Assembly: GCA_907163375.1 (NCBI GenBank)
Contig: CAJQUW010001817.1
Coordinates: 39,111-103,110, forward strand
Length of the DNA stretch: 64,000 nt
Reading direction: 5' to 3'
Origin: Prostheceraeus crozeri
Lineage: Eukaryota; Platyhelminthes; Polycladida; Euryleptidae
Positions 1 through 12,093 of the stretch are shown here, piece by piece (the first letter of the stretch is position 1; every line of letters starts with the position of its first letter). The notes under the pieces were generated by a model. It was not told the origin of the DNA. It worked only from the letters and a program-made list of their open reading frames with translations, and did not search any database. The position numbers were made by a program, and so were the translations under genes.

Positions 1-313
1 TGTTTTGCTTGATAGCTTTTGGCTTGTAGAACAACATATTACATAACAAAGGAAACAAATGTAATTTTATAAGAGTGAGCTATGATTTTGTGTAACATTG
101 CTAAATGAAGATCAAATTATCTACTACTTTTTTTATCTATAACAGGAAAACAACTCAATATTCATGCTTGAAATTTCCAACAATGATATTAGTAAGCACA
201 ACTGACATATCTTCCAAATTTCAGAGAAATTCGTTCAAGTTTGGCGGAGTTAGACAAAGTTGAAGTTAAGGCGATGTTTAAGGGTGATCCATTTTTTATG
301 AAACAATCTGTAT

Positions 314-376
314 TTCATAATGCTGGATTTGTCTTCATAATGGTGGATTTGTCTTCATAATGCTGGATTTGTCTTC
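314..376. repeat. 20-bp tandem repeat, three copies
   Basis: Three near-identical copies of a 20-bp unit (core TGCTGGATTTGTCTTCATAA) follow one another with one substitution. The first 900 bases hold nothing else that I recognise. Confidence 0.85.
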
Positions 377-1091
377 ATTTTTTAGATTATTTGGCCCTAG
401 AAGTTCTATAGACACTTGGCAGGTTCTAATGTTACACGAGCTTCTCACGAATGCTACAAGTATCTCACAACATGAGGAAACAGTGTGCCTTTTCGTCTTC
501 AATGAGCTCGAAAAATCTGCATTTTAGGACTCGCGTGAACTGACGTGGATTCAGTGAGCATGCGTTTGAATGTCCTGTGACAAAGAAGCAACAAATTCAT
601 CGTGTTGACTCTGAATCGATGTAAGTGGAAAGAATGAACTGAGAAACCTGACAACATTATACAAACTCAAAGTTCAATCATTCAAAGTTTGAAACTAAAT
701 ATTATCATTTGTGAAGTTCTCAGCAGCACAAATAACAAAGAGAGATTGGCCATTGTTTGTAATGGAAACATTCTGCGATTGAGGCCTAGTTTCGTATCTC
801 CAGACACTAAATAGCAGCTATTGCAATATTTTATGGGTGAGGAGGAGGAATTGCCACACTGCAAGCCACGCCTGCACACGCTAGGAAACCCGGTACCGTA
901 TATCTTCTATTAAACGCTCCCGGCGTATATTTTTTCGCTAAGATTCTAGCCAGGCGTTTGATAGAGACCCGGCGTCTATAAAATTCATGTCAGTGACGAA
1001 GCATTGTTTTCTTATATTTAGGAGTCGGCGCTTTCTTAAAATATTAACTTTAGGTTAAGTGGGACCAATTACTAGCATTGTTACATACGTT

Positions 1092-1184
1092 TTCTTCAAG
1101 CAACGGAGGGAAAACCACGATTGACCGGTGTAGTCGTCTTTATTCCAGCGACAGGTCGTGGTTTTCCCTCCGTTGCTTGAAGAA
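1092..1184. repeat. Perfect inverted repeat, 29-bp arms
   Basis: The arm at 1092-1120 is the exact reverse complement of the arm at 1156-1184, with a 35-base spacer. A transcript of either strand would fold into a stable hairpin of pre-miRNA size. No neighbouring gene explains it. It could be a small MITE remnant or a hairpin RNA gene; the sequence alone does not decide. Confidence 0.8.
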
Positions 1185-3290
1185 TATGAAAGGAACCGTA
1201 TATACGTATACAATACTGTAATCAACATGAAGGTAATTGCCTCTTCATAACGGTACCTCGATCAGAAATGCTCCAGTAAACCTATAGTAAGAAAGCCAAG
1301 CTTCTCCTAGTCAGTGCTTGAGATTCGTTTGATTACTTTCATTAGTATCACACCAACTATTGTCAGAGTCGTCATCCAAAGCACACACATCCTCTTCCTC
1401 GAACTCAGTTGATGTCAGACCCGTACCTGAAGTCGTTTCGAAGACATTTTTGATTTTTGGGCTATTTTTAATCAAAATCAAAAAAGCTGAATCCATGCAA
1501 ATCAGTGATACAAACACTTAGTTGAGGTCAGAGAATGTACTGCAGACTATTGCTCTCGCGCAGGCTAGTCCATGTGTAGGCGTATGGAAACCTTAAAATC
1601 GGATATCTGCTACAGACCCGGAGTCTATTAGAAGCCGAAACCGAGACATGAAATTTGCCAAAAAGTACCAAAATGCAAGATATCATGCTGCTCAGCCCCG
1701 AAGTATTCGTCAAAATTGGCAGCGATTAATTGTATTCTTCTATATGAGTTGATATCTCACAGATACGAAACCTGAATGATACGCTAGCTAGTCGTTATCG
1801 CGTTTGGTAGTATTTAAATTCGAACTCCAGAGAAAAGATGTTATCTACTACGGTTGCAGAGTCCCTAATGGAGACCCGATATGATCCGGAGCCGCAACTG
1901 AAAAAACATGGCACGGAACCTGCTTTACATGCATGATTATTCTTCTTCAAGCGGTGATTTCAAAGGTTGATTTGAACATGTCGACACGGCACATGTTCGT
2001 AATAAAGTCGGTCATCTTCGACTAAGTTTTCTCGAGCTACTCAATAAAGGAAACTCCTATTTTCTACTTCTCTCTCTCTCATCTCAATCTTCCTCTCTTG
2101 TTCTGCACTCTTGATTTCATTCCTCTTCATTTCTCATGCTATGAAGCGGACGCTTAACAGTTTCTTAATGAAAAAGTGCTTGATTGAAATCGTTTACGTG
2201 AATTTCAATTGCCTTTATTATCCGGTAATCGGGTGACTTCATGGTTAAGAATTGTTTATCGACGAGGAAGCACGCATCGAAGGAAAGCTGAAGACATGTC
2301 CGGTTTTTTCTCAAACGTTATTCTGTTGACTTATGGGGAATCTATGTTTGAAGTTCAATTGAAACCAGAATCACATTATAGCGCTCTTACAACAGCCGTG
2401 CAATTTGATAGCATTTAATTGCTGGCTGCAAATAAGCCCATTCAAGATATCGGTAATAGCTTGAATGATCTTGTCAAAATTTTCTCGCTACTGGGTGCTT
2501 CAGATACGCAACAAATTCAATTGAATTGATGTAAATTCATCAACAAAAGAATATCAGTCGCGTGAACTGGTATTCAGTCGTGTGTCCTCTGACAATTCTT
2601 GATGCACAGCTCCTATCAATAGAACTAAGATAATGCCTGCAAATTTTCTTCATTTGCGAATCTATTTCGAAGGTGAGGACAATAACAGCACTAGCAGTAT
2701 TGTAATATCGAAGAGTTAAAAATTACAAAGAATGGAGCGTGTTTAATTCAACGCGTTTCATTTTCTCACAGTCATGTTGCATTGTAGATGCACGTTAATT
2801 CTGTGCTTGTCATGCATTAGCCCCAACCTCCCTCTGCTGCCAATGCTGTTGATTGCTTTTCTAATTTAGTGAAAATCATTTTTAACATATTTTCGAAACT
2901 AGACTAACTAATTTGCGATGAAATAGCTTCCAATGTTTAAAAGGTAGCGAATTTGTAGATACATTCGGCACTGGATTCGTTAAGAAATTTTCCGAATTTT
3001 TGGAAGTCCGAGCCACATAGACAACTATCACAGGCCGAGTTGGAACCGGGTCGGGCTCGGGCCTAGAATATGTGTGCATGGGCCTGAAATTTCATAAGAA
3101 TATAAATAAAAATGTGATCGTTTTCCAATTTCCTTCCGATTTGGTTTTATCAAATGATAGTGTGTGATATCTTAGATCAATCTCTGCAGATGTGTCGTAG
3201 GAATCGGGGTGTCAGAGATGACATCCACTTGAAGGAATTTTCGGTCGCACAGCTTACGATAAAGGAGCTATGAATTAACGCTTTTGTTTA
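1185..3290. other. No recognisable gene
   Basis: AT-rich sequence with only short, low-information open frames. A TCTCTC run lies near 2070. A GC-richer patch at 3030-3070 reads as a proline/glutamate-rich peptide on the minus strand, but no family is recognisable. Confidence 0.5.
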
Positions 3291-3600
3291 CTAAACGAAT
3301 GCCAGCATCTTCGAGCAACTGGCCACTACCCCTATGTTACTTCGACACATTCGGAAAAGGAAACTCTCCTTCTACGGTCATCAATGCAGGGAGGGAGGAT
3401 GCCTTTTAACGAGAACTGTCCTGCAAGGCAACATGGAGGGCAGCCGGCGCAGAGGAAGGCCCAGGACGCAGTATGTCAACAACATCATGAAATGGACCGG
3501 ACTCAACAGGCACGAATTGAACTGCGCAATGCGTGAGCGAAAACTGTGGCGTGCCATCTCCAATGGGTCGGCCGAAGTTCAGCAATGAATATGCCGCATA
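3291..3600 (+). pseudogene. LINE ORF2 C-terminal fragment (endonuclease-RT type)
   Basis: An 84-residue frame (3334-3588) carries the hallmark tail of RTE/L1-like endonuclease-reverse transcriptases: a basic RKRKLSFYGH segment, then GSRRRGRPRTQYVNNIMKW, then a leucine/arginine-rich end (ERKLWRAI). In intact elements this lies behind the RT domain. Here the RT core is absent, so this is a 5'-truncated LINE relic. A short AAAGTAAAGTAA tract after the stop may be the degenerate 3' end. Family placement within LINEs is inference. Confidence 0.75.
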
Positions 3601-4273
3601 AAGTAAAGTAAGTTACGAAAGACTATCATTGGCAGTTTGTTGCGAGACCACATGCTGCGTTACGCAACTTGCCTCGAGAAATCTGATCGCTATCTTTTGG
3701 TAAACTGTGACAAGATATGAAAGCCAGAGATAGAGAAGAAGACAAATAAAACCATATCATTGTTTGGAGGAGTCATCGTGCATGACAAGCCAGATGTTAA
3801 AGCTAGCCTATTATCCCTTGGCTAAAAGAATTGAAAAAAATCCACATCCGTGAAAGTATTCGTGAGACGGTTCACAAGAAAAAGCGCAAATCCCGGTTAA
3901 AGGATTACTGTACATGCTCAGAGTCAGGTGTGAAGACAGCAAATAGAGAAACTTTATTGGTGTCTCATTCAGTGATCCATCGTTTCTCATTCTTGTGTGC
4001 AATATTTCTATCTTCTTGATTGCAGAGTCAAATTAATTATTTTATGTAGTTCACGCTGTCTGCTGCAGAAATATAGGAATTCACTATGGAGAGAAGGCCT
4101 ATGGTCTGGGAGCACGCGACGCCACTGGATCATAAGAAATCCAATTTGTGGAACATTTGTATATTCTAACCGAATTTGTGGAACATTTGTATATTCTAAC
4201 CGAATGTTCGCTATCACATCATAATTCCCCCCCACTAAAATTCCGAATGATTTTGTGATATTTTTTTCATGTA
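3601..4273. other. No gene; one 30-bp tandem duplication
   Basis: Nothing coding is recognised. At 4141-4200 a 30-bp unit (AATTTGTGGAACATTTGTAT plus TCTAACCG) is directly duplicated, just upstream of the fold-back MITE. Confidence 0.5.
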
Positions 4274-5031
4274 CAGTACTCGACAGCAAGTTTTAAACTT
4301 GGCATAAATCTCCGGACACGTACATTTTTCAACACTTTCTTAACTTTTTTGCTATTAGGAAATATCGAAAAATTTATAATCATCTGAAAGAGAATTTTCG
4401 GATCTATCATTTGAACGTTGTTGAATTAATTGTTTTTGAAATTGGTGGTTCCTAGAAGGCCATAAACCCGAAAGCCCTAAATTTTCTTTGACTTGTTTTG
4501 ACAACCACATAAATCAATTTGAAACATTCTCCATGTGATATTCAAAACCGTCACAAAATAGGCTTTCAGAAAATATATAGTTTGACAGTGTTTTCCCGAA
4601 GTTTATAGGCAATATTTTGAAAGTAGTATAGATAGATAATGTGGCGATTTTTTCCATTTTTAGAATATTTCTTCGAAGGGCCTTAAATTTACCCAACAAA
4701 AGCAGAAAACACTAGTTTTGAGGTAAATAAATGCCACCAGTTAGTTAACAGCGTTATTTCTGTTATTATCGCAACACATTCTGAAAATGAAAAAATCGCC
4801 ACATTTTCTATCTATACTACTTTCAAAATATTGCCTATAAACTTCAAGAAAACACTGTCAAACTATATATTTTCTAAAAGCCAATCTTGTGACGGTTTTC
4901 AATATCACAAGGAGAATGTTTCAAATTCAATTATGCGCTTGTCAAAACAAGTCAAAGAAAATTTAGAAAGTGTTGAAAAATGTACGTGTCCGGAGATTTA
5001 TGCCAAGTTTAAAACTTGCTGTCGCGTACTG
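4274..5031. mobile_element. Fold-back MITE, Tc1/mariner type, 758 bp
   Basis: The two halves are inverted copies of each other, with arms of roughly 370 bp and a centre near 4660-4780. The element starts CAGTACTCGACAGCAAG and ends with the complement (CTTGCTGTCGCGTACTG). Both ends are flanked by TA (4272-4273 and 5032-5033), as expected for Tc1/mariner insertion. Neither arm carries a transposase. The arms have diverged by scattered substitutions, so it is not a very recent insertion. Confidence 0.85.
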
Positions 5032-5033
5032 TA

Positions 5034-8000
5034 TATCTCATGAAGTTTCATGCGGATTTAAAGCGCTTTGCATGAAATGTTTCTTCAAATTTCATGAGTT
5101 TCTTATGTGTTCTCATTAGAAAGTTTGGTGTTTCCTTTGCATTTCTGAATTTATCTATCTGGTATTAAGTTATTGAAGTTTTTACATCCTCGCCAAGTTG
5201 CCCCGAAGTCTTCTCACGCAATGCTATCACAGCATTCGTAATAATAAACCATCATTTATCATGATAGAACATTGAACTGTGATTGTATACATATTCATAC
5301 TTTCAACATCTTGCATAGTCCTGCTCATTTGAAAGTCAAATTAATTTGTGCATCATTTCGAAAAGGCTGCTGCAGATCGTTGTGATGTATTCTATGTTTC
5401 CTCTTTTTATCCTATATAGACTAAACTTGGAGACTCTTATCGATTGAATAAGTTTTATTATGACTCCTTCCTTTCGAGGCTGACATGCATGCCTTTCTAC
5501 ATATAAATTTGTTGAAAGTATGCCCATCATTATGATATAATTGTTTTCACAGAAACCTCATGATCGACGATGCAATTTGATGCAATTTATCACTTTTCAT
5601 AGTCTCAAAGACGAAGATATGTTGCTTAGATATCAATGCGACAGGCAATGCCGTGACATCATCTTATTGAATAACACCATGCATTTTAGATTATGCTTGG
5701 AGCTCAGAAAGCCAAAATCACGTATTTTGAAAATGTTTCAAGTTTCGTTTTGAAACATTCAACTTTGGCAACCCAAAAGCATTCACAAAAAACATAGGTA
5801 ACCTTTGTACACAACCTGTATTTGATCGTAGATATTTGAGGAAGTATCTTGAAACAGTATGCATGTAGATATAGATTTCTCGAAACGTAGATTTTCAAAT
5901 TGCGTGACTTTGCCTTGTAAAATGAAAATCTCCACTGCATCGGTTGAAAGTGCACACGCATGTAATCATTGCATCATATGTTCATTGTATATATATTTGA
6001 ATTAGGATAGGTTACCGATATGAAATTTTCTTTATTCGGAAGAAGCATCCTCAACTTATAGAGTGACTGCTCTTTATTTGATGTTTGTTTTGCTCACACA
6101 TTTTTTGAAATAAAAAAGGATTTACAGGCCTATCTTTCCTTACATAAAAGAATTTCTTTGAGACTAAGTGGTACGCGGCGAACGTGTAAGATCTCAAGTG
6201 GTAATGAGATGTTAAAATGTTGGGAACCACTGTTTTACACCGTCAGACATAAAACAATCTTAACAAATGACAGAAAATTGAGAAATGTTTGACTAAATGC
6301 AAACCGCGCCTTAACCAAAAGAAAAATTCTGTCTGCTTAGCAAATTTTCCCTGTGTCTAACACGCTCGTCGGCTTCATGCGCAGATCTAAGTTTCTACAC
6401 AACTCGAATCACGAGAATGAAATTGATCAATCCAATTGATTGGTTGAAGAGAATTCATTCATCTCAGACAGCTATTGTTTGCTTTTACTTGTGTACTTCT
6501 ATTGTTTCAAAATATCAACCAGATCTTCGAGTTTCAGTTGACTCTTTTTTATCTCACCACACGGTTACTGTATTTATTTATCAGTAACATGAATGAATGT
6601 ACATACAGAATTCGCCTGGTAAGTGAAAAATACTCCTCAATCCTTTATACAGTAAACTGGAAACTTGTGGTTTATTTAACAGAAATCCTTTTCAGTTTGT
6701 TGTAGACTTTTCATGGTCGCACTGTCAATTGATACGAGAACTTCTGTGTTTGTCTCAATTGTGGCCTGGCTTCCTTATAACTTCTGTTTTTGTTGATCTA
6801 TCTCCTCATTTACGTAACTTTATATCACAAATTTCTTAGTTCCACATGTTGATCCAATTTCAATGAGCAAATAATCAAACAGCAGCAAGAAATACAATCC
6901 TACAACAACATGTGACGTCACATCATTTAGTCTTTGCTTGAAAAAGAAGTCAAATCTCCTGAATTTCTAAAGTGGAAATAATGGAAGCAAACTGCAGATA
7001 ACATCATTGAGTGACATTTGATGTTTTACTGATTCACTCAATTTAGCAGGAGCATTTATGCTTCGTTCGTTCTACTTCTCCATATAAACAATTGTCTTTC
7101 TGTTAGATGAAATGTTGAGTTGAATTGTTTTAACTTTTAAGCACTTAAACTTCACATTAGATCAGATTTCTATGGTTTAGATGAAACTTCGGATGAAAGC
7201 GATAGAATTTGTGTGAAAAGAAACTATGACAGATCATGCAAAAATCATCAGAGGGCTAGCACCACGAAAATGGTGAAAATATATTCCCTCACCGCTCTTA
7301 CTGCTGACGGATGCGAAAGAAAATCCGCGCTGAAAAGAAAGGAAAAGAAAATCCGCGCTGTCATTTTCACTTCAGCCTTAGTAAGTGGAATGTACATTAT
7401 GGCGTTGTTAATATACTTTTGTCGCTACGAATTGAATTCAGATGACGTACGAAGTGTTTATTTTCAATTTTTGATAGCGCACCTGATGGAATATTTTCCA
7501 TTTGTCTCAAAATTCAAAGCGTTTTATATCCAAATTGGGCAGCGTTGATTGCATACAGGATGGAGATGATGGTTAAAACAAATCAAGACATTCAGATGAT
7601 TGTCAGAGCGAAAAAGTAATGATGGCGAGCAAAATATTTACATTTACAGATCAGATTCTTCACGTTACGAAATGAGTCAACAAAAACATAAAATTGTACG
7701 CTTGGAAGATGAGGATGCTAAGTATCACTACACTATAATCCATAATTACAGGATTTCTCAACCTTTTCTTCTCATTCTCCAAAATTCACCAAGTCTAACC
7801 TTTCATTCACCAGCAGCGAAATATTCGACATTTATCAAGTTTTGTGGGTAATAACGCTCAAACCCACACATCACATAACTGCAGCAAAAGACGAAACTCT
7901 TTGCTCTTCTCAACAAGCTCATTAATCAATTTATTGGGAAACTAATAACAAAAAATGCAACTCTGTGTAGTTGCATGAGATTTCTGCATTTGCTTTGCTT

Positions 8001-8140
8001 TGACGAGTGCAATAGTGTGAATTAGTGTTTAGTGAAATGAAAAAATTATTTTCTCACGAACGACTCCAGAGGCGACGGATCGGATGAACTATGCGTTATC
8101 AAGTTTTTAAAAAGATGACGTCGCAAAAATCAAAAAATGC
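5034..8140. other. No recognisable gene (about 3.1 kb)
   Basis: AT-rich sequence with only short open frames. The longest (7213-7548, plus) has no recognisable domain. I see no clear repeats or RNA genes, though unrecognised exons of a host gene cannot be excluded. Confidence 0.5.
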
Positions 8141-8154
8141 TATAATTATTCAGT

Positions 8155-8735
8155 CTCTACCGGTTTCAACTGTCAACAGGATGACAGAGATTGACCAATC
8201 TTCATCAGCAGAAATATAAAAAGAAGACATTTAGTCCCTACAATTTCAAACGACAAACAGTTTTTAAAAATTCCATTATATGCATGCATAGACTACCTAG
8301 ATATTCTAAGATATATTCCAAGATATCAATATCATAAACATAGAAATCACAAAAGTTATAGGGAACTAGGAGATTTAGATTCATAGATCGCTGACCTCTG
8401 TAGTACATGCTGCATATTAAGGCCATGAGGACAGTCAGTCATTAGTTGGCTAATGAATTTCAGTTCCTCCACCTTTCGTTGTTGATCATTTCCTTTTATT
8501 TCTTTCAGTATTGTCATCCTTAAATCTTCTTCCAGGTGTTGATGTTTTATACAATGATGAGAAACCACCCTTTCTTCATCTCCATGGCGGACGTCAAATC
8601 GATGTTCTGTCATTCTTTCTCTCAAAGTTCTTTGGGTTTCTCCTACATATAAAACATTACAATTACGAAAACTTAGACCATAAATGATGTTTGATGATGT
8701 GCATGTTGTTTTAGCAGCTTTGATGTTATAAGAAA
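8155..8735 (-). mobile_element. Penelope-like element fragment (GIY-YIG domain)
   Basis: On the minus strand, 8735 to about 8418 encodes the C-terminal GIY-YIG nuclease of Penelope-like elements. Visible pieces are SSNIIYGLSF, then NVLYVGETQRTLRERMTEH, then a histidine-rich stretch (VVSHHCIKH) and the tail ELKFISQLMTDCPHGLN. The catalytic Y and R positions are present. Downstream, 8155-8211 holds a family-typical end motif (CTGATGAAG ... GTTGAAACCGGT on the minus strand). The RT is absent, so this is a 5'-truncated relic. It differs from the two other Penelope copies in the window. Confidence 0.8.
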
Positions 8736-9237
8736 TTCCAGTGATATCGCCTATCCGCGCGGCCACAACAGCGCGAAAAAACAAACCGCTCATAGTAGCC
8801 AAAAACGCGTAAACAGCCTTTGCTGCGACGTCATTCACCAAATCAAGAAACTGTTCTCCAATGTCTTCTTCTTCCTACGGGGAGTTGTCAAGCTGAAGGG
8901 GCCTCTGGTGAACTGGATTGTTGAGTTGTCGCTTTTGAAGTCCGGGAAATAGCGTTGAAACTCGTCCAGAAGCCTGAGGTGGATGACACCTTCAATCTTG
9001 AGAAGTGGAAGGAAACAAATCCTGCACCGGAAAAGAGCTTTTGCCTTATTATCGGGAAATAAGTTTCAATTTTCAGCACAAGGAATTTGAATTTAATTTA
9101 GTATTGATTTTTCAATTAATGTCATTCATATTTTAGCCTGTTTGTATCTCTTTCATGTAGCAGTTGAGCTTGACTCAATAAAATTCAGCGTGGAATTCAC
9201 AAAATCATCTGCTATATTGACTGTTCAATTCTTTCAG

Positions 9238-9616
9238 AGCTGTTCGCTTCCTTCTCGCGACACCGAACAAAACATTCATCCTTCTCATTTGTTATCCATG
9301 CATTTCTATCTCTCAACTCACTATGGTCGAAGGTTCTTGCCAAGCTCATGCCTGACTTATGTCTCCGAGACCTCCACTTTCCATCGGAGCAGGGCCTCGA
9401 GGCACCTGATCACATGGATCCACCTGAAGACAATGAAGGAAACCGCAGTGTCACCACAGTTGAGGGCGTCAGTCACATTCTCCAAAACGGATTGAAGGAC
9501 CAATCCTATGCACTGGCCTCTCTTTTCTACGTTGCCCGAGAAAGTAGCCATGACGACGTCCAGAGCCGCGACCTGAAACTTCAGAAACTGGTATCACGGA
9601 AGCGGTCTTGCCATAT
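9238..9616 (+). CDS. Candidate internal coding exon, product unknown
   Basis: One plus-strand frame stays open from a plausible acceptor (TTCAATTCTTTCAG, ending about 9237) to a strong donor (ATA|GTAAGTATAGG, after 9616). It encodes about 125 residues including NSLWSKVLAKLMPDLC and QSYALASLFYVAR. Base composition is richer in G+C than its surroundings, and codon use looks protein-like. I do not recognise the family. No partner exon was found nearby: 8925-9062 reads VREIALKLVQKPEVDD in one plus frame but ends in a stop. It may be a host exon or a relic. Confidence 0.3.
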
Positions 9617-11603
9617 AGTAAGTATAGGTAAAGTGTCGACTCAAAAGGTGCGTGTATACAGTGAAAATCTTTATATCATAAGATTCAGTTTTTTATGAAG
9701 ATGACGTTCCTGCCAAAAAATTATTTGAGCAGTTTTTAAAAAGCTAAATTTTTGCAAATTTATATACTACCGACATGAAGCCCTTTTACGAGTAGTATGA
9801 AACAAGTTGGATATCAAAAGGAATAAAATATCTGCTGAGAACCATCTTAATTAAGCTGAAATTAAGCTGATGATCTAGGATATATTTCATGAACCACATT
9901 ATAATGCAAGGAAAAGTTGAAATCTTGCCTAATATGTCATGTTTTTAATTCAATTTTCAGCGGCATGAGATAACGATTCACATGGCGTCATTTCTTGAAC
10001 TTGAATTATTAATATGGATCCATTTGCATCTTTCAACGCTCACTGTGATCAGTTTCTTTGATTGCGATGTTTTGCTCTTTCAGTGGCAGTTTGTGATATG
10101 ATCACGCTTAAGATAATAATCTTATTATAATGTAGCTGAGTTTTTAGTAATGGCAACCCATCGAATTGCTCATTTAAACAAACTATAATTACCTATCCAA
10201 GTTCTCATGACATGGAGGATTTGTGGAATGCCATTCCTTATTCCGTATTGCTATAATTGTCAGTCAAATTCGCTTACAGCAAGTTGAAATTATCCCTTAG
10301 CAGCATTTTCTCATAAATCCAAAAGAAAAACACACCAGTGTAATATAGCCAAAGCTGCTGTATTAATTTTAGTAATACTGCAGCTTTACTCTTCTCTCGC
10401 TTACATTTCTCCAAAACGTGAAAACTGCATATCTCACAGGTGGTAGTGGGTCTCGACCTGGTCTCGACTCATATTCATTGAATGAAATCGAAACTGTGTA
10501 GACATTGGGGATTTGATAAATGCTGAGTTGCTACAATGCCTTATGATAAAATAAAAATTAAAAAAACGTCACTTTTATGATCTGCAAATATAAATGAAGC
10601 TTCTACCATCATTTGCTGTAGTGCTGGAACAAAGTTCCTAGTAAGGAAGTGACTTAAGTTTCCGGTGCATTTTACTACAAGAAATTTTAAAAATCAGGTG
10701 ATTTCGAAATGAGAAATCCATTTCCACACTTGACGAGGCTATTCATGATTTATAGCATACAGAAGGATGAAAAATGTTTCATCTCATTTCTCAAGTCTCT
10801 ACGTGTGTATATACTGGAAGAAAATGTATATTGAGGTTGCAGCAGACTTGATAATGATCAATACTTTTATATCAGGCAAAAATCATCAGTCTCTTCCGAG
10901 TTAATTTCAACATTTGCTGCATTTCCTGAAGGTTGTCATTATTCGGTTGTCATCAATACAACCACAAAGACTTCATTGATGTTGTATCTTGCATTAAGAT
11001 ATTAAACTATCGGAGAAAGATGTCAATGTCGTTTGAAATTCAACTAATTTTCTTTAAAGTGAACGATATTCTTAACTGACCTTTTAATGCTGTTTACATG
11101 TGTTACCAAATAATCAAATTCAGATTAAGTATCATGACTTGTCTCACAATAAAAGATAGAGCAATTTGCAATTGCAATTAATTGCATAAATGTGGATCCA
11201 GATGGAATAATTGCATTTGATTATTGAATTGAATATTGATTCATAATAATAATAATAGTTCAAATAATTAATACACAAAATTAATTATATATAAATTGTA
11301 AAACAAACAATAATTGTACTATATCCTGATTATAAATTTATCAGAACTGATCTTCAAGATTTTTGATTTTTTACCTTTCAAATTATCATCTTCAGATTAA
11401 TATGGATCACAAATGAAATACAGTCAAATACAATTATCCCACCTGGATCTACATAAATGCAATTAATTGCACTTACAAATTACTCCATCTTTTATTCGAT
11501 TGCATTATATGAACTTCACTCCTTATTACTTTTTGACAGTGAACTCAATTTGACTGTGATATGGTTTTCATCCATACGAAATATTTTCATTTATAGACAC
11601 ACT

Positions 11604-11606
<3 letters not shown>
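9617..11606. other. No recognisable gene (about 2 kb)
   Basis: Strongly AT-rich, including an imperfect ATAATA and TAATT-rich stretch at 11150-11350. I see no domain, RNA gene or clear inverted repeat. Confidence 0.5.

Positions 11607-11674
<68 letters not shown>
11607..11674. repeat. (TA)n microsatellite
   Basis: About 34 uninterrupted TA dinucleotides directly abut the 3' end of the minus-strand SINE, as if the SINE had inserted beside or seeded the array. Confidence 0.95.
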
Positions 11675-11675
<1 letters not shown>

Positions 11676-11677
<2 letters not shown>

Positions 11678-11822
11678 AATCTCAACAGATGTAACCACCA
11701 CTAGACATGTTTCGGCCTGTTGGGCCTCATCAGTCGTGGGTAGGTTTGAACCAGCGACGTTGGAGCTAGAGGACGTGGAAGCATACCCTCTAACCACAAG
11801 GCCACCGGACCATCTGTTGAGA
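11676..11822 (-). mobile_element. tRNA-derived SINE with hammerhead ribozyme, copy 1
   Basis: Read on the minus strand, the unit begins CTCAACAGATG and ends CATCTGTTGAG, an 11-bp inverted pair. Between these lies a tRNA-like head with an A-box-like TGGCCTTGTGGTTAGAGG and a good B box (GGTTCAAACC), spaced as in a pol III promoter. The B box runs straight into a hammerhead ribozyme core. It is not a working tRNA gene, because no cloverleaf acceptor stem forms. A second, partial copy lies inverted at 11982-12093. Confidence 0.75.
11693..11746 (-). ncRNA. Hammerhead ribozyme, type I, intact core
   Basis: On the minus strand the order is stem I 5' side, CTGATGA, GGCC-CAACA-GGCC (stem II), GAAA, CATG, then TC at a GUC cleavage site and the stem I 3' side. 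All invariant core residues are present. Stem I pairs as AACC/GGTT plus CCAC/GTGG with an internal loop. Stem III is the palindrome ACATGT with no loop, so cleavage would need two ribozymes pairing as a dimer, as known for newt and schistosome SINE hammerheads. Activity is inferred. Confidence 0.75.
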
Positions 11823-11981
11823 GCGTGAATTAGCCAGGAAGGCACTGCTTTAACGCAGGCACGTGGAGGGCGGACTGCATTCTGCAATCACTTAATACCG
11901 CATCCGAGATTGAGGCGCTTCACGTAGGCGCTACTCATTACATGTTTAGACAAGTAACCTGGCAATTGATAAATTTATGAA
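11823..11981. other. Spacer between inverted SINE copies
   Basis: About 160 bases of non-coding sequence. Its right end, 11956-11977 (AACCTGGCAATTGATAAATT plus TA), is the exact 22-bp inverted partner of 12099-12120, so the second SINE copy sits inside a perfect inverted repeat. Confidence 0.6.
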
Positions 11982-12093
11982 AGAGGGTATGCTTGCACGT
12001 CCTCTAGCTCCAACGTCGCTGGTTCAAACCTACCCACGACTGATGAGGCCCAACAGGCAGAAACATGTCTAGTGGTGGTTACATCTGTTGAGA
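11982..12093 (+). mobile_element. tRNA-derived SINE, partial copy 2
   Basis: This copy repeats copy 1 from AGAGGGTATGC onward on the opposite strand, with the B box GGTTCAAACC and the hammerhead region but without the A-box end. It is bracketed by the 22-bp inverted repeat 11956-11977/12099-12120. Divergence from copy 1 is only a few bases, so both copies are fairly recent. Confidence 0.75.
12027..12080 (+). ncRNA. Hammerhead ribozyme, type I, copy 2
   Basis: Same arrangement as the minus-strand ribozyme: CTGATGA, GGCC-CAACA-GGCA, GAAA, palindromic ACATGT, GTC cleavage site. One stem II pair is lost (GGCA for GGCC), which should weaken but not abolish the fold. Stem I is unchanged. Confidence 0.65.

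Noticed and set aside
895-1640. Possible pogo/Tigger-type element (CTATTAAACGC and CCGGCGTCTATA motifs, acidic minus-strand frame at 1311-1517)
   Set aside because: No transposase core and no matched ends; resemblance too weak to report as a feature.
8155-8211. Third Penelope hammerhead (CTGATGA ... GAAACCGGTA)
   Set aside because: The core-like words are present but stem I does not pair in the right place; kept only as an end motif of the Penelope fragment.
8925-9062. Short plus-strand frame reading EVREIALKLVQKPEVDDTFN as a host exon
   Set aside because: Protein-like, but it ends in a stop without a donor and has no clear acceptor or partner; noted only with the 9238-9616 candidate.
11731-11812. 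Possible tRNA gene (A and B boxes, minus strand)
   Set aside because: No cloverleaf acceptor stem, and the sequence continues into a hammerhead and repeats at 11982; it is a SINE head.
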